Source: Neonectria sp. B-13 (lineage: Eukaryota; Ascomycota; Sordariomycetes; Hypocreales; Nectriaceae). Taken from it: DNA of 64,000 bases. Below, in pieces: positions 46,331 to 56,649 of this stretch. Location: NCBI GenBank assembly GCA_002682825.1, contig NOKP01000002.1, forward strand, positions 2,635,063 to 2,699,062. The letters are read 5' to 3'. The notes below the pieces were generated by a model. The model ran no database searches. It saw only the letters and a program-made list of their open reading frames with translations, and was not told the origin of the DNA. Every line of letters begins with the position of its first letter. Position 1 is the stretch's first letter. Both the position numbers and the translations under genes were made by a program.

Positions 46331-47540
46331 ACAGGCACCAAACTGCCAGGGGCCCGTCGCTAGGAACAAGATCATGCGTGTGGCACAGCTCTCGAGGCAA
46401 AACGAGGGCTTGTTCCTTATACTATGGAGCCTATCGCCAACATGCTTGTTCGGCCGACAACGAGTTCCCTCATCCGGCCGTCCTCAACAGGGACATTGTC
46501 TCATTGCGGGCAGGAGAGCCCAGGGCAGCCCGGGGGGTAACCTTGGTCCTTGGACAATGGCAAGAGGAAAGGGTACCGGTAGGACAATGATCACAATGGC
46601 CCAGAAAGCCATGGTTCAGTGTGAGGCCTAATCTGCGACGAGGAGCACCCCCCTGACGCAACGGGGCGCAAATGCAACATGATTGGCCTCGCACTCGCAA
46701 GGAGGAGATGAGTTGCCTGTCTCATTGGGCAGCGTCTCATTACCCCGGCCCCGGCCGCCGAGAATCGACTCCACAATCGAACCGGCATGGGCAGGCCAGG
46801 GGCGGACCTCGACGGAGGCGATCATCAGAGTGGCAGAGGCAAGCCAGACAGACGAGAGTCGGCCAGAGCCAGACCACTACCCCAAAGCCAGACGGGACAG
46901 GTCACCCACTGCTAAGACCGACCAGGACCCGGACCAGAGCCAGGCCCCTGGCCAGGCGAATCCACTGTTATCAGCCGGGGTCACTCAACTTCCTGGGGGG
47001 CAGGACCACCGGCCTGAGGCGAAAGAGGTCGTAGTTCGTGCCCCAGCGGCGTAGCCTCATGGAGTCCTGGGTCGTCAAATCTCCAGCCGCTGGTGGTGGT
47101 GTTGCGCGTGCTTCTGGTTTGGTGCTGGTCCCGCGCCGCTGCTGCGACTCTCATTTCCTTGGGCCCATCCCATTTGCCCTCGCCCAGTCTGCTTCGGTAC
47201 TTCGCTTCCCTTCCCGCTGCCACTGTCGTCTGTCGATCTCGTTGTTGGATTTCGTATTTCGTTTCCCCGACCCCATCGCACTTCGCTCCTTTGAATTCCT
47301 TTGTTTCCCTTGTATTCCGTAAATACTGCTCGTGCTGCTGGTCCACGACTCACTACCCTCGCTTTCCGCCTCGTCGGTTCCGTCACTCACTCGCTTGCTC
47401 GACGACCCATACACTCATTCACCTTTCGAACCAGGTTCACCAGGTTCCGCTTTCAGTTTGCGACGCGCTGTGGAGAAATATCGCTCACTACGCTCGCCTA
47501 ACACTCGTTCAACGACGACAAACCCAATCAAACCAACCAA

Positions 47541-49229
47541 ATGAAGTTCACAACCTTCCCGGCTGCCATCGCGGCGGCCGTACTACTGGCCGCGCCCTCT
47601 ATGGCCGGCAAGGCTCATCGACACTCTCGCCGCGTCGAACATCCGCTACCTCACCCCATGGAGGCCTCGTTCCTTGAGAAGTCCTTCGAGAAGCGCGTCC
47701 AGAAGCGTGGAGGAGACTGCCCGTTTCCCACCGACGACTCCAACCTGGTCGCCGTCACTCCCGACGAGAAGAACGCCGGATGGGCTATGAGTCCTGATCA
47801 GGAGTGTACTCCTGGGAGCTACTGCCCTTTCGCTTGCAAGCCCGGCATGGTCATGGCCCAGTGGGAACCCGATTCCACCTACGACTATCCCTCTTCAATG
47901 GTAGGTTAAATCGCGTGTCGTCTTTGATGGGCAAAACTCATACTAACCCGCGCCTCAGAACGGTGGCTTGTACTGCAACGATGACGGCGAGATCGAGAAG
48001 CCGTTCAAGAGCAAGCCCAATTGTGTAGAGGGCAGTGGCGCCATCGAGGTCGTCAACAAGTGCGGTTCTGAGATGTCATGGTGCCAGACTGTCCTGCCTG
48101 GTAACGAGGCCATGCTCATTCCCACTCTTGTTGGCAGCAGCGCCACGCTCGCCGTTCCCGATGAGTCGTACTGGTGCTCTACCGCTGCTCAGTGAGTTTG
48201 ACCTCCATAAGTCGAGATGCGACGATTCACAGCTCTCCAAGATTCTAACCGTTCATCAGCTACTATATCAACCCCCCTGGTGTTGGCGAGGAGGGCTGCA
48301 TCTGGGGCTCTGAAGACGAACCCGTCGGCAACTGGAGCCCGTACGTCGCTGGTGCCAATACTGACTCCAACGGCCAGACCTTTGTCAAGCTCGGCTGGAA
48401 CCCCATCTGGGAGGACTCCGGCTTGAAGAGCACGCTGCCGGACTTTGGAGTCGAGATCAAGTGCCCCGACGGCGGCTGCAACGGCCTGCCCTGCAAGATT
48501 GACCCATCCGATGGGGAGGGCTCTGTTGAGAGCTCCGAGAGCGCTATTGGCGCCGGCAACTCGGCCTTCTGCGTCGTCACTGTCTCCAAGGGCAGCACTG
48601 CGCAGATCATCGCCTACAGTGTCGGCTCTGACTCCGGCTCTAGCTACAGCGTCAAGTCGTCTTCGGACGATGAGGAGGAAGACGAGGCCGAATCCACCAC
48701 CGAGGAGGCCGAGTCATCTACCTCCGTCGCCGAGACCACTTCGGCTGAGCCCACCACAACCAGTGAGGAGTCAACCACCACTACCGAGGAGTCCACCACT
48801 ACTACCGAGGAGTCTACTACGTCAACCACCTCGACTACTACTTCGGCTGAGCCTTCGACCACCACCACGTCCACGACGTCCACAACCACCACCACGTCGG
48901 AGGAGGAGACCACTACGACGCCCAAGCTCAAGACCAAGACCACGGCCACGTCAACGCACTTCACCAAAAAGACCACCAAGACCACCACCAAAGCGGAGAA
49001 GACCACCACCAAGAAGGCCCGTCCCACCGTCAACCCGGGTATCTTCCACGAGAACGGCACCACCACGGCCAAGGCACACGACACCATCACCGATGAGCCC
49101 TCGGCCACCGACGCCGGCTCCGCGGCTGCCCCCACAACCTCCAAGGAGGGCGAGGCTATCCGTCATCAAGGCAGCGCCGCTGTTGCCAGCTTCGTCGTGG
49201 CCTTCGTTGCCGCTGCTTGTTTCCTGTGA
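47541..49229 (+). CDS. SUN-family (SIM1/UTH1/SUN4) cell-wall protein with Ser/Thr-rich tail and probable GPI signal
   Basis: SUN-family proteins (glycosidase family GH132) act in wall remodelling and septation. The model is join(47541..47900, 47959..48191, 48260..49229), 520 aa, with introns of 58 and 68 bp. A signal peptide (MKFTTFPAAIAAAVLLAAPSMA) is followed by KR-type processing sites (EKRVQKR). The Cys-rich SUN domain (about residues 58-345) contains AGWAMSPDQECTPGSYCPFACKPG, SYWCSTAAHYYINPPG and NWSPYVAGANTDSNGQ. After an acidic DDEEEDE patch comes a long Ser/Thr tract with near-exact TTTEEST repeats (DNA about 48760-48830), then a Lys/Thr-rich stretch. The last hydrophobic segment (VASFVVAFVAAACFL) is at the very C-terminus, as in GPI-anchored proteins. 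Most SUN proteins end with the SUN domain, so this tail is notable. Family is firm; the GPI anchor is inferred. Confidence 0.92.
48760..48830 (+). repeat. Coding tandem repeat, 21-bp unit (TTTEEST)
   Basis: Three to four 21-bp units inside the SUN-family gene encode TTTEEST and TTSEEST. They are probably O-mannosylated and could vary in copy number between strains. Confidence 0.85.
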
Positions 49230-50144
49230 GGGAGAGCACCCCGAAAAGAACCTCTTCGCTTCCTTCTCGGCCAGCCTGCTAGTTTCCTGCCCTCTCGTCA
49301 CAGCCATTCCTCGCCTGCTCTCGTCCCACCTTGGCACCTGGCATTCTTCGCTTCACGGACTCCCATTTTCCCAAAGCAGCCTTTTTTAACAGGGCCGTCT
49401 TTCCAATGTTTATTCTTACATATATTACCAAGCCAACTACCCTATCGGCGATAGTGTTTATTACCTTAAACCATATTTCCTCTACACTCCAGTCTTGGAC
49501 TGCTGTAGTGGCGATCAGGACTCCCCGGTTCCTCACCGAACCCTGGATATCCTTTGATTCATATCGAAAAGTCGTTTCACCGCGAGAACCTTTCTTTGGC
49601 CCGCGGGCATTATTATACATTCTACGCTCCCATTCACGGTTGATATACCCTTTTACAGCAACAGCATTGGAGGTTTCGAATCTTAGAGGAAGAGCGAAAA
49701 TGAGCAGCGATATTCCTGGTTTTGATGGATTTTTAGTTATTTTTTGACGATGTATGTATCCGAATTCTCGTTGCGTGTCGGAGAATTGGAGGATGTGGTT
49801 TGGACGGAGACAGATTCGCTGCGTGGGACGACCCTTCTGGGGCGTCTCGGGTCCTTGGACCTTTTTTTGCTTTTTCTTCTGAGCAGAAAAGAGATGATCA
49901 GACATGTTTATTACGAAATCATGTTCCTATATACGGAACCACGGACAAAGGAAATGTGGAAGATCTAGCCAAGTCATTTTGCTTCAGACAGTGGTTGTGT
50001 GCCTCTCATTCGCGTGACGTCTCCAAACCGTGTGATGGGTTTCCTCCTGGGTATCATTTGTTGTTGTTGTTGTTTGACCAACGCTCTTCTAGAAGTTGCA
50101 GTATTGATCTCTTTGCCGATGTCCATCCTGACCCACGTCTCCCT
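49230..50144. other. Convergent 3' spacer SUN-family gene / CSN12
   Basis: 915 bp between facing stop codons and AT-richer than its surroundings. A 208-codon minus-strand ORF (49279-49905) lies antisense to the presumed SUN 3' UTR but shows no family resemblance. No promoter-like feature was recognised. Confidence 0.5.
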
Positions 50145-51898
50145 CTACTCCTTAACCCAGCCTGGGACCTCGTCTAGGTCGAAGTCCTCCTCGTACCTCC
50201 TGTCGCGAATCGTCTGCCACACGTTGGGCCATCCCGCACGCACGGGGCTGCCCTTAGCTTTAGCGCCAATGATGGCGAAGCGGCCCTGGCCGTGGGCGAC
50301 GAATCCGTGCATAAAGCCCTGCTGAACAAGCGTTGCTACCATCATCTCCACGTCCTCCGGGGTGACCTCTGCGTTGCCCCAGACCATGCCCTCGTTGGGC
50401 CGCAGAGCCTTGGGGCCGCCCGGAGGAGGCGCCAGTGTGGAGGTTCCCGGGTCTTGGGCATTGTTGGCGAGAGCTTTCATGAGGAGCGGGTTCACATGTT
50501 GTGGGCGGCCGAGGGCATTGGGGTTTGAGGGGAGCCAGCCCTCGAGGCGGCGCTGGAGGTAGACGGCGACGGTGAGAAGGTCTGCAAGGTCGAGGGTGGA
50601 GGCTTTTCTCGAGGCTGCGTCGGTGGGAGGGACGTAGGTCAAAATGAAGGCCTTGCGACTGAGAGACCTCCACAAAAGCGGACGCAAGCGGTGGGTGAGC
50701 GTCAACAGTAGGCCCTTCTCGAAGAGCCACGTCTCATGTGTCGCAAGATGGTGTTGGAACTGGATGAAATTTCCAGATCGGATAGCCTGGCAGAGCGGGA
50801 AAAAGATGGGGGCAAGAGACCGGGCCTCTGATCGCTGGAGAAGAGCCTGCGAGGGGAAGCGGCCGAGGAGGATGTTGCACGGGATGAGGTAGGTGAGGAT
50901 GTTTGTGCGATGAGACACGAGCTGTGAGGGAGTCTGTAAGTAGGCATCCTGGAAGCAAAGAGCGGCGCGGAGGTAGTGGTTGTTGGAGAAGTTGAAGCGG
51001 CCAAGGTAGTAGAGGAAGGTGACACGTTGAGCGGCTGGATAGAGGGACAGCGGCGGGGAGATGGTGGAGATGTTGACGAAGATCATATTTGCGAGGTGCG
51101 TCCTCCGACACTATGAGCACATTAGCCGTGTCCATTGAATCATGATACCGTCTTTAGGCAGTGGAATGATCAAACGTACTGCAAAGAGGAGCTTGAGGAC
51201 GAGGTTGGCAAACATGTAGACGCCAATCTTCTTGCCCTCAGGCTTGCTGTAGCGACCGCTGGAGCGGTCGGTCAGACAGGTAGTGAAGATCTTCTGGATG
51301 ATCTCTGCGGAGGACTCGGCGATGGTCTTGTCCTCGTCAACAGAGCGGAGGTGGCGCGTCAAGTCTGGTCGCCGATTGAGCGTCATGGTGAGACGGGCGA
51401 GCGTCTCAGAGAGGGACATGCTCGTCTTGAGGAGCATGGCGCCATAGGTTGGATGGGCAAAGGCCGTGGCGCATGAGCTGGCATGGTGTTAGAGGGTCTG
51501 TCCATTTGAGGGATTGGGTCGAATACAGAGGCTAGTCGAGGAAGAGCAGACAAGGAATGAGAAACAACGTACTTGACCAGCCCGCTGAGCAACTGATGGG
51601 CACGCAGCAGATCCTCATAGTCGATGTCCCGCCAGAACACGAGGTAGTCCTTGATAAAGGCCACAAACCCCGGCCACGCGGTGGCCTGGCCCTCGGGCAC
51701 ATCGTCATCCTGGGGAAGCGACTTATCGATGAGGCTGTCGAGACCCTGCTGGCGGAACTGGGAGCGCAGCTCCGCGGCGAGGTTGTGATACTGCTGTGGC
51801 GAGCCGGGTTCAACCTGAAGCCAGGCGCGCAGCTCGTCGCCGTTCTGCGCCCGGACAAACTGGCGGATCTGGGAGAGGAACTCGATTATGAGGGGCAT
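50145..51898 (-). CDS. CSN12: PCI-domain protein CSN12 homologue (Thp1/PCID2 family)
   Basis: Member of the PCI family related to yeast Csn12 and Thp1, linked to COP9 signalosome-like and mRNA-export or splicing complexes (Thp3-Csn12, TREX-2). The model is join(51898..51573, 51477..51180, 51110..50145), 529 aa, with introns of 95 and 69 bp. Helical repeats begin at MPLIIEFLSQIRQFVRAQNGDELRAWL. Exon junctions restore VNSCATAFAHPTYGAMLLKTS and CRRTHLANMIFVNIS. The C-terminal PCI/winged-helix part includes NNHYLRAALCFQDAYLQTPSQ, TYLIPCNILLGRFPS and VATLVQQGFMHGFVAHGQGRFAI, all typical of this family. The C-terminus ends DLDEVPGWVKE. The gene is followed on the same strand by the acetyl-CoA acetyltransferase gene upstream (591-bp gap). 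The CSN12 assignment is strong; a Thp1 paralogue is the only real alternative. Confidence 0.9.
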
Positions 51899-52489
51899 TG
51901 TGGGCGGTGTTTTCTTTGTTTATGAGTAGGCGCGCGTCGGCGCGTGATGAGCGACGTTGAGGATGAGGGTGAGAGCGAGAGGGAGGGCGTGAAGTGACAG
52001 GCGATGAGTGAGGTTGAGAGAGGAAATTGTCCAAGCTCCACCGTGGTCGTGAAACCTCCATATCTAACGGGAGGGACAAACTTTCAGCCTACCATGTATG
52101 GGAAAGAACCCGACAAATAGTATAAAACAATGTGATTCGCGTCGTCAAATAGTAGGTCTTCACTCAATATTACCATTGGCCTCTTCACGATTGTCTACAG
52201 TGTCATTGTCTAGACGCCCCGTGCAACGAAATATCTCCATGTCATCCGTGCCCCTCAGGCGTCAATGAAACTACCCTACAGTGTACGAACACACAAGTAA
52301 CTTACGTGTTCACATACGTCAAGCATCTGAGCCAGGTTACTTTATTTGTTTGTTGGGATTTCTATTTGGGGACATTGCGAGTCGGTCTTGGGATTATCCG
52401 TGCATTACAGCGCGTTTTCATTCCCCGTCTTGCAATCTCGTTCAAGTTCGTCTCGTTTCTCATCACAATACTCGTTACACATTTTCCAC
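51899..52489. other. Spacer between acetyltransferase 3' end and CSN12 5' end
   Basis: 591 bp containing the CSN12 promoter and leader (purine-rich on the plus strand at 51940-52030) and the 3' flank of the thiolase gene (AT-richer, 52090-52480). No other feature was seen. Confidence 0.55.
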
Positions 52490-53856
52490 TTATACCGACT
52501 CGATTCGTTGCACAACAATCGCTGATGCCGCACCACCGCCGTTGCAAATTGCTGCAACACCATACTCACCGGGCTTGAGCTGGTGCAACAAAGTGGTCAA
52601 GATTCGCGAACCCGAGCTTCCCAGGGCATGTCCGAGCGAAATGGCACCGCCGAGAGGGTTGACATTGGCACCCTCTAGCCCGAGAATCTTGGCGTTGGCT
52701 AGGATAACAGCGGCAAAGGCCTCGTTGAACTCCCAGTGTGCGACCTGGTCCTTGGTAATGCCGGCACGCTCGAGGGCAATAGGCACCGCCTTCGAAGGCG
52801 CAATGGGGAAGTCGATCGGGCTCATAGCGGCGTCGGCAAAGCCGCAGATCTTAGCCAGGACGCGCGAGCTGGCGCCGTACTTCTGCGCAATGGCCTTGTT
52901 GCCGAGAACTAGGGCGCTGGCGCCATCGTTGAGCGTCGACGAGTTCGCGGCCGTGACGGTGCCTGATCCGTCCCGGACGAAGGCGGGCTTGAGAGTCGGG
53001 ACCTTGTCGAACTTGATGTCCATGAAGCCCTCGTCGGTATCGACGACGACGTCGCCCTTGCGGCCCTTGACGGTGACGGGGGCAATCTCCTCGGCGAAAG
53101 CTTTGTTTGCCCATGCCTTCTGCGCATTCTTGTAAGACAGGATGGCATACTCGTCCTGCTGTTCACGGGTGAGGTTGTACTTCTTGACAGTGTTCTCGGC
53201 GCAGTTGCCCATGTGGAACTGATCGTAGACGTCGGTCAAGCCATCCTTGATGAGGCCGTCCTCCATTTTGACGTGCCCGAAGGCGGGGAGCCCGCTGGCA
53301 CGCGACACGTAGTACGGGACCTGGGACATGTTCTCCATTCCACCGGCGATTTGCGCCTCGGCCAGGCCCAGCTGGATGTTCTGGGCAGCCAGGGCCACCG
53401 ACTTGAGCCCGGAGGCGCAGACCTTGTTGATGGTGGTGGCCTCGACCGACTCGGGCAGGCCGGCGAAGATGACGGCCTGGCGAGCAGGCGCCTGGCCCAC
53501 CGAGGCCTGGAGAACGTTGCCCATGTAGACATCGGTGATCTTCTCGATTGGGACCTTGGACTTTTCGAGGGCCGACTTGATGGCGACGGCACCGAGTTTC
53601 GGAGCCGAGACGGTCAAGAAGGCGCCATTGAACTGGGAGACCAGTCAGTGAGATGGTCGAAAACAAAGCTGCAACGCGAGAGAATGGCATTGATTACCTT
53701 GCCAGTGGGGGTCCTGGCGGCGCTCAGAATGTAAGCATCCTGAATCTCTTTCCGAAAGGCAGGGCTCGTGGAGAAGCGCCGCGTCGAGTTCACATTCACA
53801 TGTCCGGCGACTTGGGCCAGCCGGCTGACGGAGCGGAGCTGGGATGTGACGGGCAT
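52490..53856 (-). CDS. ERG10: Acetyl-CoA acetyltransferase (thiolase II), mitochondrial type
   Basis: Condenses two acetyl-CoA into acetoacetyl-CoA, or the reverse, in ketone, isoleucine or fatty-acid metabolism. The model is join(53856..53698, 53632..52490), 433 aa, with one 65-bp intron (GTAATC..CAG). The basic, Ser/Arg-rich N-terminus ([27 protein letters not shown]) looks like a mitochondrial presequence, so this is the ACAT1-like rather than the cytosolic sterol-pathway copy. Thiolase motifs: nucleophilic Cys about 125 in [39 protein letters not shown] with His about 388, and the second catalytic Cys about 416 in CNGGGAASA. It is divergent from RAD6 across 955 bp. The symbol is used in the broad ERG10 family sense. 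Targeting is inferred from the N-terminus. Confidence 0.94.
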
Positions 53857-54811
53857 TTTTGGAAGAGAGGAGGAGAGGAGTGGACGGCTTGTGATGACAG
53901 AGGGAAAGAGACCAGAGACGAGAGAGAGAAGCAACAGCAAGTGATTAAGCTGCTGTCCGCGGATTAATATGACAGCCTGCCTCGGGTATTCGAGCTGGAA
54001 CAATGACGGAGAGGACGGCCAGGACCCTCGCAGCTCGGTCCTCTTCGGCTTCCAGCGGGGGTGGTTCCGAAAGAGTGGCGGGCCACCACCTTCTGTGCCG
54101 AGCCATCTCCGGAGCCGATTCCTTAAACATCCTCCACTGCGTCCAGAGAGCCGCCTTTCGCTCGCCTTCACCTACCCAATGCGACGTTGCGAGGGGTCTT
54201 CACAGCATCCCTTGCAGCCGCCTGCTGCCAGATTGAGCCGCAAACAACCTTGGCTGCGCGGTCATCGTGCAGCGTTGGCCGTGCCTTTCTTCGGCGCTGG
54301 TACATGTTTTCCCGAGCCTGTACAAATCCTACTATGTGTACGTGCAGGTTGCCTTGATATGACACCCGGTCCTCATCCGTCACTGCACACTTCGCACAGG
54401 CGGCATGTGATCTACTTAGCTCCAGGCTTTCTCCAGCTTCTCCAACTTCATCGCCCGTGATAGAGTCACGTGTACCCCTCCTGGCTCCTCTCCTTGTAGA
54501 AAACCGGGCCTCTCCCCAAACGGTTTGTGATTGGCAGATTGCCACCGACAACTGGTGAAGGCGCCGATGACCAATCTCCATTTCCGCCCATCTCCGTCCA
54601 TCGAACGGAACTCCCTGCTCAGCCGTTTGTCTGAACGTGCACCTCTGAAATCATCTCTCGTTTTGAATAGAAATACTCCCTAACTAGCCAGCTCCAGACC
54701 AGGCCTTCCCGCAAACATCATCGCCCGTGCACCTCCCCGACCCCCCCTCAACTCTTCAACACCGACGACACATCGCCCCCCGGCATCCTCTCTGCTCCCC
54801 CATCTGCCACC
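53857..54811. promoter_or_regulatory. Divergent intergenic region acetyltransferase / RAD6
   Basis: 955 bp between the start codons of two divergent genes. The plus strand becomes pyrimidine-rich just before RAD6 (54690-54810). ORFs here overlap on both strands without family features. Confidence 0.5.
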
Positions 54812-55442
54812 ATGTCTACAGCCGCACGACGTCGTCTCATGCGAGACTTCAAGGTCAGAAGGCCTCCCAGCGAGCTCCCAGCGGTAACTTGAATGCTGAC
54901 TTTGGATATAGCGGATGCAAACCGACCCTCCCGCTGGCGTATCCGCGTCCCCAGTCCCCGACAATGTCATGACTTGGTATGTCGCTACCGCCCAGCGCCT
55001 CCGTCGGCCGACCGGAATACTCATCCGCCTTCTCTAGGAACGCCGTAATTATTGGCCCCGCCGACACGCCCTTCGAGGACGGCACCTTTCGACTCGTTAT
55101 GCAGTTCGAAGAGCAGTACCCGAATAAGCCCCCACAGGTCAAGTTCATCAGCCAGATGTTCCACCCGAACGTATACGCCACAGGAGAGCTCTGCTTGGAT
55201 ATCCTCCAGAACCGATGGAGTCCAACCTACGACGTCGCTGCCGTTTTGACCAGCATCCAGAGGTGAGGAGACGGCGTAGCCAGCATCCAGAGCCGGGCGG
55301 AATACTGACAATGGGCAGTTTACTTAACGATCCGAACACGGGCTCCCCCGCGAACGTCGAGGCGTCCAACCTGTACAAGGACAACCGAAAGGAATATACC
55401 AAACGTGTTAGAGAAACGGTTGAGAAGAGCTGGGAAGATTAG
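54812..55442 (+). CDS. RAD6: Ubiquitin-conjugating enzyme E2 (RAD6/UBC2)
   Basis: E2 enzyme for histone H2B and PCNA mono-ubiquitination and N-end-rule degradation, central to post-replication repair. The model is join(54812..54853, 54912..54976, 55038..55262, 55319..55442), 151 aa, which is the standard length for filamentous-fungal RAD6. The three introns are 58, 61 and 56 bp, with phases consistent. The product begins [19 protein letters not shown] and carries the HPN motif (MFHPNVY). The active-site Cys88 lies in [12 protein letters not shown], and the end reads [12 protein letters not shown]. The acidic polyglutamate tail of yeast Rad6 is absent, as is usual in filamentous fungi. The N. 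crassa orthologue is mus-8. The start is fixed by the invariant N-terminus. Confidence 0.97.
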
Positions 55443-56649
55443 ACGGACAAGGAAAACCACACACACGGCAGGGCAGTTTCAGACGATGGACACGCGAGCA
55501 GCGTGATTCACATGAGGGGGCTGGTTTGGCTTGGTGTGACATCTGACCACCTCTCTACGTATGCTCCTTCGCTCGGGAAACCGGACCAAGACAGGCGGGG
55601 CAGTTTATCTGGCGTTCTGGTGCGCGGAGTTGGACTGATTGCATTCGAGGCGTTAGCTGCGCCGAGGGCGGAAGCGTACTCCTCGGCTCGGGGGGCTTGT
55701 GTATACTACAGATAAGATATGATATCACGAGGCTCATCACCTGGTAGGAGAGGGCGTTTTCGCGCTTCGGTATTTCAAATAACAAGTTTGTATGTACTGT
55801 AATTATGGGAGTAAACAGTGATAAAGAGGTGGCCAGCCATGTTACTAGTACTAGTAGGCAGACGTCTAATAAGAGCGAGACATGCACCCGGCGTGTTGCG
55901 AGCGTGTTCCATTGGGTTGGGGCGGCCAGGAGCTGTGGAATGACCCCTCCTCGTCATTCCGCCCGCGTCTGGTCTCGCGCCCTGCATTTGTAGCAATCTC
56001 ACCTCAGTTAGTAGGCATGGACATTTCCGGGACTGGACGCCCCGCTCTCCGCCACCTGAGTCCTGTATTTACTACGTAACGCCCTGTGGCAGGAGCAGTA
56101 GCGCTTCAAGCAGCTCGCACCGACGCCTGTCAGGGCAATGCCAGGGAGCTGTTCAGGGGCCCGAGTCCAGCGCGAAGTACCTAGAGTCGGTCGGCTGAAA
56201 CGGGGTCCGGGGCCCGGCGACTCACAACTTGCCTTACGCGAGTGCTCTTGGCGCGTCGCCCCAATCAACTCCAACAACGTAACCCACCAACACCGCCTGT
56301 CGTCGTTGTCGTTGTCGTTGTCGTTGTTCGTTGACATCCAAGTTCAACTGTGTGCGCCGCAGCGTCTCTGTGTTGCTGATCGCACCACCACAACCCCACG
56401 GCCGCCGTGTCCTGGCCCTTTGTGCTGTCGTGTCCTGTCTTCGCCTTCGTCCTCTGTCCTCTGTCCTCTGTCCTCGACCGCTTCTATTGTTTGCTGCTCG
56501 AGGCTTCCTTCGCCAACGCTCGTCGCCCGTTTTGCGGCCCTTGTGCAGCAGCCCGCATCCCGCAGCGGCCACCCCCCCCTGACGCTCCAACAATCGCAGC
56601 CGATGATAACCCCCTTCGTGTGACATTTCGAACCCAAATCGCGCCCAAC
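55443..56649. other. Spacer RAD6 to kinesin, with a pyrimidine-rich kinesin leader
   Basis: About 1.2 kb. The left part is the RAD6 3' flank, AT-richer near 55715-55880. From about 56280 the plus strand is pyrimidine-rich, with a (GTCGTT)n run near 56303-56325, and probably forms a long leader of the kinesin gene. No additional gene was recognised. Confidence 0.55.

Larger units (their letters stand above)
43495..47540. other. Gene-poor region between cupin and SUN-family genes
   Basis: No gene recognised. The left end is the cupin promoter and leader with GTT/GTGAT repeats (about 43628-43680), followed by a GT-rich run near 43954-43985. A (TC)n tract lies at 44593-44618, a CAACAT-type repeat at about 45007-45045 and a CACAGGAG-type repeat at about 46291-46330. 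The last 400-500 bp (about 47.1-47.54 kb) are pyrimidine-rich on the plus strand and are probably the promoter and leader of the SUN-family gene. ORFs of up to 219 codons near 46 kb are Gln/Pro/Arg-rich chance readings. Confidence 0.55.

Noticed and set aside
45972..46631. 219-codon plus-strand ORF
   Set aside because: Gln/Pro/Arg-rich chance reading over a CACAGGAG repeat. No domain.
48644..49144. 166-codon minus-strand Val/Ser-rich ORF inside the SUN-family gene
   Set aside because: It is the reverse-strand shadow of the Thr-rich coding repeats.
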